From: Gammaproteobacteria bacterium | Lineage (GTDB): Bacteria; Pseudomonadota; Gammaproteobacteria; SZUA-229 | Reading direction: 5' to 3' | Length of the DNA: 46,386 bases | NCBI GenBank assembly: GCA_015488295.1 | Contig: WFOC01000094.1 | Location: forward strand, 1-46,386 | Shown: positions 17,901-24,981 of the stretch, piece after piece | Numbering within the stretch: the first letter of the stretch is position 1 | Layout of the letters: the number at the start of each line of letters is the position of its first letter | Translations under genes and position numbers: made by a program | The notes under the pieces: generated by a model | Seen by the model: the letters and a program-made list of their open reading frames with translations, nothing else | What the model was told of the DNA's origin: nothing | Databases searched by the model: none

Positions 17901-18440
17901 TATCGCAAGAAAAACAAAACGCAATATTGTCTTGCCGGTTTGCTCATCGGCATGCGTGTGCGCAAAACAAAAACCGGCAGCAAGATCGTCACCGGCGTTT
18001 TGGATGACCGCACCGCGCGCGTTGAAATGGTGCTGTACGAAGACGTGTACGAGCAGTACAGCCACGCGCTGGTGAAAGACAAAGTCTGCGTGGTGGTCGG
18101 CAGCGTGAGTTATGATGACTTCAACGCGGCCTACTCGATCAACGCCAGCAAGATTTACACCATGACTCAGGCCAGAGAAAAATTCGCCCGTGGCCTGCAG
18201 ATAAAACTGGATAGAAGCAAAGCCAACGGCAGCTGGTCAGATGCCGTCATCACCAAACAGTTAAAAGAGGTGTTACACACCTACCGCGAAGGCAACTGCC
18301 CGATCAACATCGAATATAACAGCGGCACAGAAATGTCACAGTTCGTACTCGGCGAAGAATGGAACGTGGTGCCATCGGATGATTTGCTGAACCGGCTGGA
18401 CAAGGTTTTTGGTGCTGAGCAGATTGAGATCATGTATTGA
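14901..18440 (+). CDS. dnaE: DNA polymerase III alpha subunit
   Basis: DnaE is the replicative polymerase catalytic subunit. From GTG 14901 the protein is 1,179 residues, close to the family's usual 1,160. An N-terminal PHP domain starts at FIHLRVHTEYSLVDG. The C-family polymerase active site includes GPGRGSGAGSLVAYAL and PDFDIDF (around residues 403-407), with FNKSHSAAYALLSYQTAW in the fingers. A tandem HhH, an OB fold (QYCLAGLLIGMRVRKT to VVVGSVSYDDF) and a tau-binding C-terminus follow. GTG 14901 has GAGGT 7 bases upstream. The in-frame TTG at 14874 would add nine residues before the conserved start and is rejected. The usual neighbour accA does not follow; a chloride transporter gene does. 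Confidence 0.97.
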   Translation: MTAQPSFIHLRVHTEYSLVDGVVRVKPLMQALAADEMPAVALTDQSNLFAMVKFTRAALGAGIKPLIGVDALVRYGDDQEAPFQMVLLAQNKTGYLNLSQLISRSYLEGQHRGVPIIQAEWIESHAEGIIALSGGRQGDIGRALLAGQGALAEKRLHNWTACFKDRFYIELQRTGRENEEAYIAEAVELAIANDVPVVATNDVRFLKSDEFDAHETRVCIHDGRTLDDPRRPKNYSEQQYLRSAAEMQELFSDIPEALANTVEIARRCNLEIELGKSYLPQFPIPEGETEASYFCRVSKEGLEQRLKVLLDETAEDYAEKRKPYDERLQIELDVINNMGFPGYFLIVADFIQWSKDNGIPVGPGRGSGAGSLVAYALKITDLDPLQFDLLFERFLNPERVSLPDFDIDFCMDGRDRVIDYVARKYGRDSVSQIITYGTMAAKAVVRDVGRVMGQPYGFVDRLAKMIPFEIGMTLTKALEESEDLKNAYENEEEVTMLLDMALSLEGLARNAGKHAGGVVISPTVLTDFSPLYCEEGGASVVTQFDKDDVEAVGLVKFDFLGLRTLTIIDWAVKHVNRRREITGEAALEIEHLPLDDQDTFKLLQAANTTAVFQLESRGMKDLITRLRPDSFEDIVALVALFRPGPLQSGMVDDFINRKHGRAEVDYFHPDLEQVLTPTYGVILYQEQVMQIAQVLANYTLGGADMLRRAMGKKKAEVMAEQRELFMKGAVARDVDAKLATHIFDLMEKFAGYGFNKSHSAAYALLSYQTAWLKAHYPAEFMAAVLSADMDNTDKVVGLIEDCHEQGVKVLPPDINHSIYQFSVPDEKSVLYGLGALKGVGEAALDGIIAEREANGKFTDLYDFCRRSDTRKVNRRVMEALIKSGAMDALGPNRASLIASLSNAVQLAEQNQKNASVGQDDMFGSFEEPDAHANVHIVEVEDWDDETRLSNEKETLGLYLTGHPISRYEKELRRFTECRFSKVPDLVPESERAGQAGGGYSYRKKNKTQYCLAGLLIGMRVRKTKTGSKIVTGVLDDRTARVEMVLYEDVYEQYSHALVKDKVCVVVGSVSYDDFNAAYSINASKIYTMTQAREKFARGLQIKLDRSKANGSWSDAVITKQLKEVLHTYREGNCPINIEYNSGTEMSQFVLGEEWNVVPSDDLLNRLDKVFGAEQIEIMY

Positions 18441-18442
18441 AG

Positions 18443-18545
18443 AAGTAATGAAAAATGAAAAATATAAAAACAAGAGCAGGTAAAAATAATGGTGGTTTGA
18501 TTGAAGGTGTTTCATTTTTCGCTTTTCATTTTTCACTTTTCATTG
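18443..18545. repeat. Heptamer-armed palindromic element, family 2 copy
   Basis: The left arm (about 18443-18462) carries AATGAAAAATGAAAAAT units. The right arm (about 18510-18545) carries TTTTTCGCTTTTCATTTTTC-type units in reverse complement. The element starts 2 bases after the dnaE stop and ends 7 bases before the chloride transporter start, so the transporter's ribosome-binding region abuts it. Confidence 0.8.
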
Positions 18546-18552
18546 GAATTCC

Positions 18553-19896
18553 ATGCGCCAGCACGTCCGTAAATTAAAATACCGCTTCTTCAAGCCGCAG
18601 ACCTGGCGTACCAATCTGGTGTTCTGGGGCGGGGCGATTCTGGTCGGTTTGGCGGCGGCGATTTTTGCGATTGTCGCGGATTGGGGTGATCATGTGTTTC
18701 GTAGTATTGTTGCCTACAATGAATATCTGCCGCTGATTGTCACGCCGGTTGGTTTTATTCTGACGGTTTATCTGACCCGGAAAATTTTCAGTGGCGCGGA
18801 AGGCAGTGGTATTCCGCAGACATTAATCGCGCTGGCTGACCCTGGTAGTAGCTTGAGCAATCGTCTGTTGTCGATGCGTATGGTGGTCGGCAAAGTGCTG
18901 ATGGCGGTACTGGCCTTGTGCAGTGGTGCCTCGCTGGGTCGGGAAGGGCCGACGGTGCATCTGGGCGCGGCGATTATGCATTCGCTGGGAAAATACGCGC
19001 ATTTGCCGACGCGTTATTACGAACGCGGCCTGATTTTAACCGGTGGTGGTGCGGGTATCGCAGCGGCGTTTAATACGCCGCTGGCGGGCATTATTTTTGC
19101 CATCGAAGAAATGGCGCGTTCCTATGACCGTCGTCACAGCGGCATGATGATGGTGGGCGTGGTACTCGCCGGTATGACCGCCATCATTGTACACCAGAGC
19201 AATTACAGTTATTACGGCACCACGCCGGCGACGCTGGATTTTAGCTGGGTCTGGCTGGGTGTGGTCATCTGTGGTGTGGTTGGTGGTTTGCTGGGCGGTA
19301 CTTTCAGTCAGCTGCTGATCACCGGTTCGAAAAAATTACGGCCCTATATGCAGGCACGCTGGCTGGTAGTCGCGCTGGTCTGTGGCCTGGTGGTGGCGGT
19401 GCTGAGTATTTTAAGCGGCGGTTCATCCAGCGGCACCGGTTATCTTGAAGCCAAGCAAATTGTCAGTTGCGCCGGCCTGGAAAACTGCGAGGCAGACTTC
19501 GGCCTGATGTATCCATTTTATAAAATTCTGGCGACTGCCGCGACTTATCTAACCACCATCCCCGGCGGCCTGTTTGCGCCTTCGCTGGCCAGCGGTGCCG
19601 GTTTGGGGGCAAATCTGGCGGTGCTGTTTCCGGTCGAGATGGCTTCGACCATCGTTATTCTCGGCATGATCGGTTATTTCACCGGTGTGGTGCAAACCCC
19701 GATTACGGCCTTTGTTATTGTCATGGAAATGACCGACAATCAGGAGCTGGTGCTGGCGATGATGGCGACCGCGCTGATCTCGTCAGGTGTTTCTAAATTG
19801 ATCTGCAAAAAATCCATCTACGAAGCGCTGGCTGAAAATTTGCTGGCGATGATGTCCGATGAAAAAAGCCAGCAGAAGGTGGCAGCCAAAGACTAA
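18553..19896 (+). CDS. ClC-family chloride channel/transporter
   Basis: ClC proteins move Cl- (and in exchangers H+ in return) across the inner membrane as homodimers. The 447-residue protein has about ten or more hydrophobic segments and the three anion-site motifs in order: GSGIPQ, GREGPTVHLG with the external gating Glu, and GGLFAPSLASGAG. The gating Glu argues for an H+/Cl- exchanger rather than a channel. No CBS domains follow the membrane part. ATG 18553 leads into a basic N-terminus (MRQHVRKLKYRFFKP). It is 105 bases upstream of the LCIB-like gene on the same strand, which raises a possible link between anion and inorganic-carbon balance; this is inference. Confidence 0.93.
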   Translation: MRQHVRKLKYRFFKPQTWRTNLVFWGGAILVGLAAAIFAIVADWGDHVFRSIVAYNEYLPLIVTPVGFILTVYLTRKIFSGAEGSGIPQTLIALADPGSSLSNRLLSMRMVVGKVLMAVLALCSGASLGREGPTVHLGAAIMHSLGKYAHLPTRYYERGLILTGGGAGIAAAFNTPLAGIIFAIEEMARSYDRRHSGMMMVGVVLAGMTAIIVHQSNYSYYGTTPATLDFSWVWLGVVICGVVGGLLGGTFSQLLITGSKKLRPYMQARWLVVALVCGLVVAVLSILSGGSSSGTGYLEAKQIVSCAGLENCEADFGLMYPFYKILATAATYLTTIPGGLFAPSLASGAGLGANLAVLFPVEMASTIVILGMIGYFTGVVQTPITAFVIVMEMTDNQELVLAMMATALISSGVSKLICKKSIYEALAENLLAMMSDEKSQQKVAAKD

Positions 19897-20001
19897 CTGA
19901 TTGGATACTGCTGTGGGCATCAAACTCGGCTACAATCAGGCGCAGGCAAATCAGGCCATTCAATAAAAAACAAATTATTATTAACAGGAAATCTGACCAA
20001 T

Positions 20002-21168
20002 ATGTTTTCATCCAATACTGACATCCGCCGCACGCTGGGCGATTTTCATATCGAAGGAATGATTTTGCGTTACAGCCGCTTTATGCCGAAACTGTACAAC
20101 TGGTGCAAGTCGCTGGGTTTCGAAGCCGGCAAGATTGTGCCTTCGCGCGCTTTTTGTTCTGACGAAAGTCAGGGGTATCCGATTATTTTAATCGCCAAAC
20201 ATTTTGGCGCGTTTCCGTTTAACCATGGCCGTGTTGGTGGCATTGTTTCCACCGGTCGTCATGGCCCGCATGCAGCGCACGGCAAGGACATGCTTATCAT
20301 TCAGGCCAGCCATGTGGGTTACGACCCGCAGACCGGTACCTTCGGTACATATCGCCGTTTGCAGACCGAACATAACTGTAACAGCACCAACTGTGGCAAG
20401 ATCAGCCATACACTGGCCTGGTATCAGCAGCATTATAATTTTGCCAAAGACAATATTTTGCTGGAAAAGCTGGGTGAGGATTTTCTGATTCACATCGATA
20501 ACCAGATTTTGAAGCAGGACAAGGCCGAGGGACTGTTTCTTAACCTGGAACTGCTGGTTGAGCCTGACAGCAATGGTCAGTTGACACCACTGCGTTCGCG
20601 CAGTACCGCCAAAACCTATATCGCTGCAGAATCTTTAGTGCAGCGCGTTGGCTCCGAACGCTGGCCACAGGACGACACCATCACCATCGGTGATGACCTG
20701 AGCGCTGAGCTGTTTCGTTTCAAGCATGAAATCAGTGATGATATTGAAGGCCCGAACCGGCTGGAGCAAAATCTGCTGCCGGCCATGTCGTGGATAGTGA
20801 CATCGCCGGAACCCATGCTGACTGCAGCGCAGGTTAACACCCAGGCCGAGTTCGACCGTAACTATCGCAGTATCGTCAATGAGCCGGGTTATCAGGGCAA
20901 GAATCTGGTGTTTATTGCCGGCCTGAATATCGACATTTCGCCCGAGCCCGGTCAGTTATTTCCGTTGACCAAGTTTGTACCGTGGGCGGCTTATGTGCAG
21001 ACTGCTGACGGTTCGCATCGCATGCTGGAGCAGCAGCAGTTGTTTGATGTGCTGCAGCAGCAGCCTGATGAAAACCCCGACAGTATTGATCTGGAACAGG
21101 CGATTCACATCATGGAAGAAGCCAGAGAAGTGCCGGTGAATACACCGCAGCGCCCCGGTAAAGGATAA
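20002..21168 (+). CDS. Probable LCIB/C-type carbonic anhydrase family protein
   Basis: The 388-residue protein is soluble with no signal peptide. Its N-terminal half matches the pattern of the algal LCIB/LCIC (theta-type, beta-CA-like) family as I know it: a Cys in PSRAFCSDES (Cys52), the block GAFPFNHGRVGGIVSTGRHG, a His in ASHVGYDP (His104), and Cys126/Cys131 in NCNSTNCGKI. Spacing of Cys52, His104 and Cys131 (or 126) fits the Cys-His-Cys zinc set of that fold. The predicted reaction is CO2/bicarbonate interconversion. The C-terminal third (from about residue 260) is unassigned. An AGGAAA site precedes ATG 20002. It may serve CO2 fixation, but no RuBisCO or carboxysome genes are here. The alternative is an uncharacterised metal protein of the same fold. 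Confidence 0.65.
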   Translation: MFSSNTDIRRTLGDFHIEGMILRYSRFMPKLYNWCKSLGFEAGKIVPSRAFCSDESQGYPIILIAKHFGAFPFNHGRVGGIVSTGRHGPHAAHGKDMLIIQASHVGYDPQTGTFGTYRRLQTEHNCNSTNCGKISHTLAWYQQHYNFAKDNILLEKLGEDFLIHIDNQILKQDKAEGLFLNLELLVEPDSNGQLTPLRSRSTAKTYIAAESLVQRVGSERWPQDDTITIGDDLSAELFRFKHEISDDIEGPNRLEQNLLPAMSWIVTSPEPMLTAAQVNTQAEFDRNYRSIVNEPGYQGKNLVFIAGLNIDISPEPGQLFPLTKFVPWAAYVQTADGSHRMLEQQQLFDVLQQQPDENPDSIDLEQAIHIMEEAREVPVNTPQRPGKG

Positions 21169-21181
21169 GGCTAAAGCTAAA

Positions 21182-21211
21182 GGGCGAACCGGCTAAAGGT
21201 CGCGTTCGCCC
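21182..21211. other. 8-bp hairpin at the convergent gene ends
   Basis: GGGCGAAC (21182-21189) pairs perfectly with GTTCGCCC (21204-21211). It overlaps the last codons of the GGDEF gene and lies 13 bases after the LCIB-like gene stop. It could serve as a shared 3'-end structure. No T-run is present. Confidence 0.4.
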
Positions 21212-22224
21212 ATTACCCTGTTGCGTCCGCATTCCTTGGCAAGGTACAGTGCTTTGTCGGCGCGTTCGACGATGCTGTCCAGATTGTCTTTTTCGGTGAT
21301 GGCCGCAACGCCGACCGAAACGGTGATATAACCGAGGACTTTTTTCTGCGCGTTGTTGTCGACCAGTTTGTTGCTTGATACCTTTTCGCGAATGTGGTTG
21401 CCGACCGCAACAGCATCTTCGTAACCGGTGTTGGGCAGCAGCACTACAAATTCTTCACCGCCGTAACGCGCCAGCATATCATCGCCCTTGATGCCGCCGG
21501 TCATGACGCTGGCGACATATTTTAATACCCGGTCACCAACGGTGTGGCCGTGTGTGTCGTTAAACTGCTTGAAGTGGTCGATGTCAATCAATAACAGGCT
21601 GAACACCTGCTGCTCATTGTGGTAGTCGTCGAACAGGTGCTCCATTTTTTTATCGAAGGCGCGGCGGTTGGGAACGGCGGTTAACTTGTCGGTGAAGGCT
21701 TCTTCGTTGAGCGCCTGCAGATTGTTGCGCAGTATGTCGACTTCTTCGTTCATTGCTTTTAGCATGGACTCCATGGACTGGTTACTTTCCAGCACGGAGT
21801 CGGTGTCATCAATCAGGTTGATGATGAGGTTGGCGATGGTGTCGATATCGGGGTCGCGCTTTAATACGTCGTTATATTTTTCCAGTGAAGTAGAGAAGCT
21901 TTGCGTTTTTTTTGTCATGCCGGTTATTTTTTCAAATAACGTGGTCACCAGCTTTTGTATGCTTTGCTGAAACGATTCTTCGGGAGCCTTGTAGATATGT
22001 GTGCTGTACAGTTTCTGATTGATCTCTTTGGTGAAGGTGGTGCCGTCTTTCAGCAGTTTGTCGATGGCTCTGTTTAGCTCAAGACTGCTGCCCATGGTGT
22101 ATTCATACCAGACGTGGTAATTCTCGGGGGTAAGTGGGATATTGAGCTGGCTCATTTTCGGGATGGCTTCCCGTAACAGGTTGGCTGTTTTTATGAGTTT
22201 AGCATTGCTGGAATTTGCCATCAT
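21193..22224 (-). CDS. Diguanylate cyclase with GGEEF motif
   Basis: GGDEF enzymes join two GTP to make cyclic di-GMP. The 343-residue protein lacks membrane segments. Residues about 1-160 form a helical region, mostly unrecognised (PLTPENYHVWYEYTMG near the start), ending in a coiled coil (about 135-170) that likely drives dimerisation. The GGDEF domain (about 170-340) has DKLTAVPNRRAFD, DIDHFKQFNDTHGH and an intact RYGGEEF active site. The upstream position of the inhibitory site reads KGDD where RxxD is canonical, so product inhibition may be weakened. Start is ATG 22224 or the adjacent ATG 22221; GGAATAA lies just upstream. A PilZ-domain gene at 40792 is a potential effector elsewhere in the window. 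Confidence 0.93.
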   Translation of the reverse strand: MMANSSNAKLIKTANLLREAIPKMSQLNIPLTPENYHVWYEYTMGSSLELNRAIDKLLKDGTTFTKEINQKLYSTHIYKAPEESFQQSIQKLVTTLFEKITGMTKKTQSFSTSLEKYNDVLKRDPDIDTIANLIINLIDDTDSVLESNQSMESMLKAMNEEVDILRNNLQALNEEAFTDKLTAVPNRRAFDKKMEHLFDDYHNEQQVFSLLLIDIDHFKQFNDTHGHTVGDRVLKYVASVMTGGIKGDDMLARYGGEEFVVLLPNTGYEDAVAVGNHIREKVSSNKLVDNNAQKKVLGYITVSVGVAAITEKDNLDSIVERADKALYLAKECGRNRVMGERDL

Positions 22225-22304
22225 TTATTCCTTTCATTTTTTATTATTATTAGTTTTATTGCCTCCGTGTGTATAGCATATCTATTGCTGATTCGCCGTA
22301 AGAC

Positions 22305-22334
22305 AAAAAAGCCTGCTGTTTTTGGGGCAGGTTT
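22305..22334 (-). terminator. Intrinsic terminator after the smr gene
   Basis: On the minus strand ACCTGC (22332-22327) pairs with GCAGGC (22316-22311) and is followed by TTTTTT (22310-22305). It lies 10-40 bases beyond the smr stop and upstream of the GGDEF gene, separating the two transcripts. Confidence 0.8.
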
Positions 22335-22343
22335 TATCTTTGC

Positions 22344-22892
22344 TTATGAATCAACCGTTGATGCTTTTTTCAGCAGCACATAAACCGCACCGTTGCCACC
22401 GTCCCTTGCCTGAGCAGAGTGGAATGCTAACACCTTATCGACGGATTTTAACCAGCGATTTACCATGGGTTTAATTACCGGCTTTTCTCTGGAGCGAAAA
22501 CCTTTGCCGTGAATGATGATGGCATGGCGCACGCCGGCGGCTTCGCATTCACCGAGAAATCCCAGTAGTTCAGCGCTGGCTTCCTGCACGGTCAGGCCGT
22601 GTAAATCAAGCATGTGTTCGACGGGAAATTTTCCCTGGCGCAGTTTTTTCAGTACATTGTGCTGCAGGCCGCTGCGCGCGAAGCTGAGAATTTCCGGGCA
22701 ATCGTCGACCATTTCGGCATCGGAAAACACATCGTCGATGGTGAAGCTGGCGCTTTCTTCGATGCGTTGCTGCGGTGGCCGTTTCGGCTTTTTTTTGATC
22801 TTTATTTTATTATCAGGTTTTAGCGGGGTGACACCGCGCATTTCTGAGAGAAATAATGATTCTTCGTCATTTTTTGTTGAATCATCGCTCAT
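22344..22892 (-). CDS. Smr domain protein
   Basis: Smr domains are small DNA/RNA nuclease folds; in proteobacteria these stand-alone proteins (SmrA/SmrB/YdaL group) act in nucleic-acid metabolism, SmrB being known to cut mRNA at collided ribosomes. From ATG 22892 the product is 182 residues. An acidic, basic and low-complexity N-terminus (about 1-80) precedes the domain at about 90-180, with LDLHGLTVQEA and the second motif IIHGKGFRSREKPVIKPMV, then the C-terminal AQARDGGNGAVYVLLKK. AAGAG lies 8 bases before ATG 22892; starts at 22901 and 22898 are too close to it. I cannot say which Smr subgroup this is. Confidence 0.9.
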   Translation of the reverse strand: MSDDSTKNDEESLFLSEMRGVTPLKPDNKIKIKKKPKRPPQQRIEESASFTIDDVFSDAEMVDDCPEILSFARSGLQHNVLKKLRQGKFPVEHMLDLHGLTVQEASAELLGFLGECEAAGVRHAIIIHGKGFRSREKPVIKPMVNRWLKSVDKVLAFHSAQARDGGNGAVYVLLKKASTVDS

Positions 22893-22960
22893 CAACATCA
22901 CTCTTATACGGTATAGTTAGGTTTTGATTTTAACGTGATTATCGCTTAGTTGTATCTTCT

Positions 22961-23713
22961 GTGCATATATTAGTATCTAACGACGACGGTTACCGGGCAC
23001 CGGGTATAGCCGTGCTGGCTGAGGCGCTGTCGGCCGAGTATGAAATTTCCATTGTTGCGCCGGAGCAAAATTGCAGCGGGGCGAGTAATTCGCTGACCCT
23101 GGAACGTGGTCTGCGCGCCTGCCAGGTGGCAGAGAATTCTTATTACGTTGATGGCACGCCGACCGACACCGTGCACCTGGCGCTTACCGGTTTGCTGAAA
23201 AAAGTCCCGGACATGGTGGTTTCGGGGATTAATGCCGGTGCCAACATGGGTGACGATGTGCTGTATTCCGGCACCATTGCGGCGGCGATGGAAGGCCGGC
23301 ATCTGGGGCTGCCGGCGATTGCGGTGTCGATTGATTCTTATGTGCCACAGTATTTTGAGACTGCTGCGACAGCGGTTGTGCAGCTACTGAAAAACCTGAA
23401 GCAGACCTCGTTTGCTGCCAGCACCATTCTTAATATCAACGTGCCGGATATTCCCTGGTCGCAGATCAAAGGCTTCAAGGCAACACGTCTGGGTAACCGC
23501 CATCAGTCTGAAGGCATGATCGTGCAGAAAGACCCGCGTGGTGATCCGATGTACTGGGTTGGTCCGCCGGGTGAAGCGCAGGATGCGGGCGAGGGCACTG
23601 ATTTTCATGCGGTCAGCCAGCATTATGTTTCCATAACCCCCCTGCAGATCGACTTAACCCGATATAATAGCCTTGCCGAGCTGGATAACTGGCTGGCGAC
23701 ATACAATAAATAA
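22961..23713 (+). CDS. surE: 5'/3'-nucleotidase SurE
   Basis: SurE is a metal-dependent nucleoside monophosphatase and exopolyphosphatase expressed with stationary-phase genes. The 250-residue protein has the family start ILVSNDDGYRAPGI with the metal-binding Asp pair, then PEQNCSGASNSLTL, VDGTPTDTVHLAL, VSGINAGANMGDDVLYSGTIAAA and GLPAIAVS. Start is GTG 22961, which places the conserved motif at residue 3 as in homologues. No clear ribosome-binding site is visible. It opens the surE-pcm-yqaA-nlpD-rpoS block. Confidence 0.96.
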   Translation: MHILVSNDDGYRAPGIAVLAEALSAEYEISIVAPEQNCSGASNSLTLERGLRACQVAENSYYVDGTPTDTVHLALTGLLKKVPDMVVSGINAGANMGDDVLYSGTIAAAMEGRHLGLPAIAVSIDSYVPQYFETAATAVVQLLKNLKQTSFAASTILNINVPDIPWSQIKGFKATRLGNRHQSEGMIVQKDPRGDPMYWVGPPGEAQDAGEGTDFHAVSQHYVSITPLQIDLTRYNSLAELDNWLATYNK

Positions 23714-23758
23714 AGCATTACATTTTAGATGATTAGTAACGATATTCAGGGCATAGGC

Positions 23759-24397
23759 ATGACTTCGCAGCGCACCCGCGACCGACTGGTTGAGCGGCTG
23801 CGCGAAAAGGGCATTACAAACGAGCGCGTGCTGGAAGTGATGCGCACCACACCACGGCATATTTTTGTGGATGAGGCGATGGCGCACCGTGCTTACGAAG
23901 ACACCGCCCTGCCCATCGGTCACGGCCAGACCATTTCGCAACCTTATATCGTTGCCCGCATGACCGAAATTCTGCTGGAAAACAGCGTGCCTGACGTGGT
24001 GCTGGAAGTGGGCACCGGTTCGGGGTATCAGTCAGCGATTCTGTCGCGGCTGGTGCCCAAGGTTTATACCGTCGAGCGCATCAGTGCGCTGCTGCAAAAA
24101 GCGCGAGATGCACACCGTCGCATGGGTTTGATGAATGTGTTTTCCAAACACAGCGATGGCTCCTGGGGCTGGGCTCCGAATGCGCCGTACCCTGCCATTC
24201 TGGTCACTGCTGCACCCAAGACGGTGCCGCCGGGTCTGCTGGAACAGCTGGCGGTCGGTGGCCGCATGGTGATTCCGGTGGGTTCACTGGGTGGCGTGCA
24301 GGAACTAAAACTTTATACACGCACCAATGAAGGTGTCGAAGAATCTACTCTGGAACTGGTCAGTTTTGTTCCATTACTTGATGGAGCTGTTCGTTAA
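23759..24397 (+). CDS. pcm: Protein-L-isoaspartate O-methyltransferase
   Basis: Pcm methylates isoaspartyl residues in aged proteins using S-adenosylmethionine, starting their repair. From ATG 23759 ([19 protein letters not shown]) the protein is 212 residues, the usual size. Motifs include [36 protein letters not shown] and the SAM loop [18 protein letters not shown] 23759 has CAGGG 7 bases upstream; the in-frame ATG at 23729 lacks such a site and adds ten unaligned residues. Its TAA overlaps the next ATG by one base (TAATG). Confidence 0.95.
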   Translation: MTSQRTRDRLVERLREKGITNERVLEVMRTTPRHIFVDEAMAHRAYEDTALPIGHGQTISQPYIVARMTEILLENSVPDVVLEVGTGSGYQSAILSRLVPKVYTVERISALLQKARDAHRRMGLMNVFSKHSDGSWGWAPNAPYPAILVTAAPKTVPPGLLEQLAVGGRMVIPVGSLGGVQELKLYTRTNEGVEESTLELVSFVPLLDGAVR

Positions 24398-24972
24398 TGA
24401 TATTTGCCGGTTTGTACAACAAGGTGATGCAGTGGGCAGCGCACCCGCATGCGGAGCGTTATCTCATCGCAGTCAGTGTTTTTGAGTCGATCTTTTTCCC
24501 GATTCCGACTGCATTGATGGTGGCACCAATGGCGGTGGCAAAACCGCACCGGGCAGTGCGCATTGCTCTGATTGCCACCACCATGTCGGTGCTCGGTGGT
24601 ATCTTCGGCTACTATCTGGGGTATTTTGCGATCAACCTGGTCGAACCCATCATTCAGGATGTGGGTTACTGGGAAAAATATCTGACCGCGCAACAATGGT
24701 TTGCCGAGTGGGGGTTCTGGGCTGTCGTTATCGCTGGCTTCTCACCGATTCCATTTAAACTGTTTACGCTGACAGCCGGTGCCCTGTCGATGGCGCTGCT
24801 GCCTTTTATTCTGGCAGCGATTGTCGGCCGCGCCGCACACTTCTTTCTGGTTGCACTGCTGATGGCGTGGGCCGGTCCGAAACTGGAAGCGGTTGTTCTG
24901 AAATATATTGAGTGGTTGGGCTGGGCAACGGTTCTGGCGGTCGCTGTCTTTATCTATTTTCATTACACTTAA
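24397..24972 (+). CDS. yqaA: YqaA-family VTT-domain membrane protein
   Basis: This 191-residue inner-membrane protein belongs to the small YqaA branch of the DedA/VTT (SNARE-associated) superfamily. Features are FFPIPTALMVAPMAVAKPHRA, GGIFGYYLGYFAINLVEP and the re-entrant-loop-like GFSPIPFKLFTLTAGALSM, followed by two C-terminal hydrophobic segments. Members of the superfamily are linked to lipid flipping and membrane-potential maintenance; YqaA itself is not well characterised. It is translationally coupled to pcm. Its placement between pcm and nlpD occurs in other gammaproteobacteria. Confidence 0.88.
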   Translation: MIFAGLYNKVMQWAAHPHAERYLIAVSVFESIFFPIPTALMVAPMAVAKPHRAVRIALIATTMSVLGGIFGYYLGYFAINLVEPIIQDVGYWEKYLTAQQWFAEWGFWAVVIAGFSPIPFKLFTLTAGALSMALLPFILAAIVGRAAHFFLVALLMAWAGPKLEAVVLKYIEWLGWATVLAVAVFIYFHYT

Positions 24973-24981
24973 TCGCCTGCA

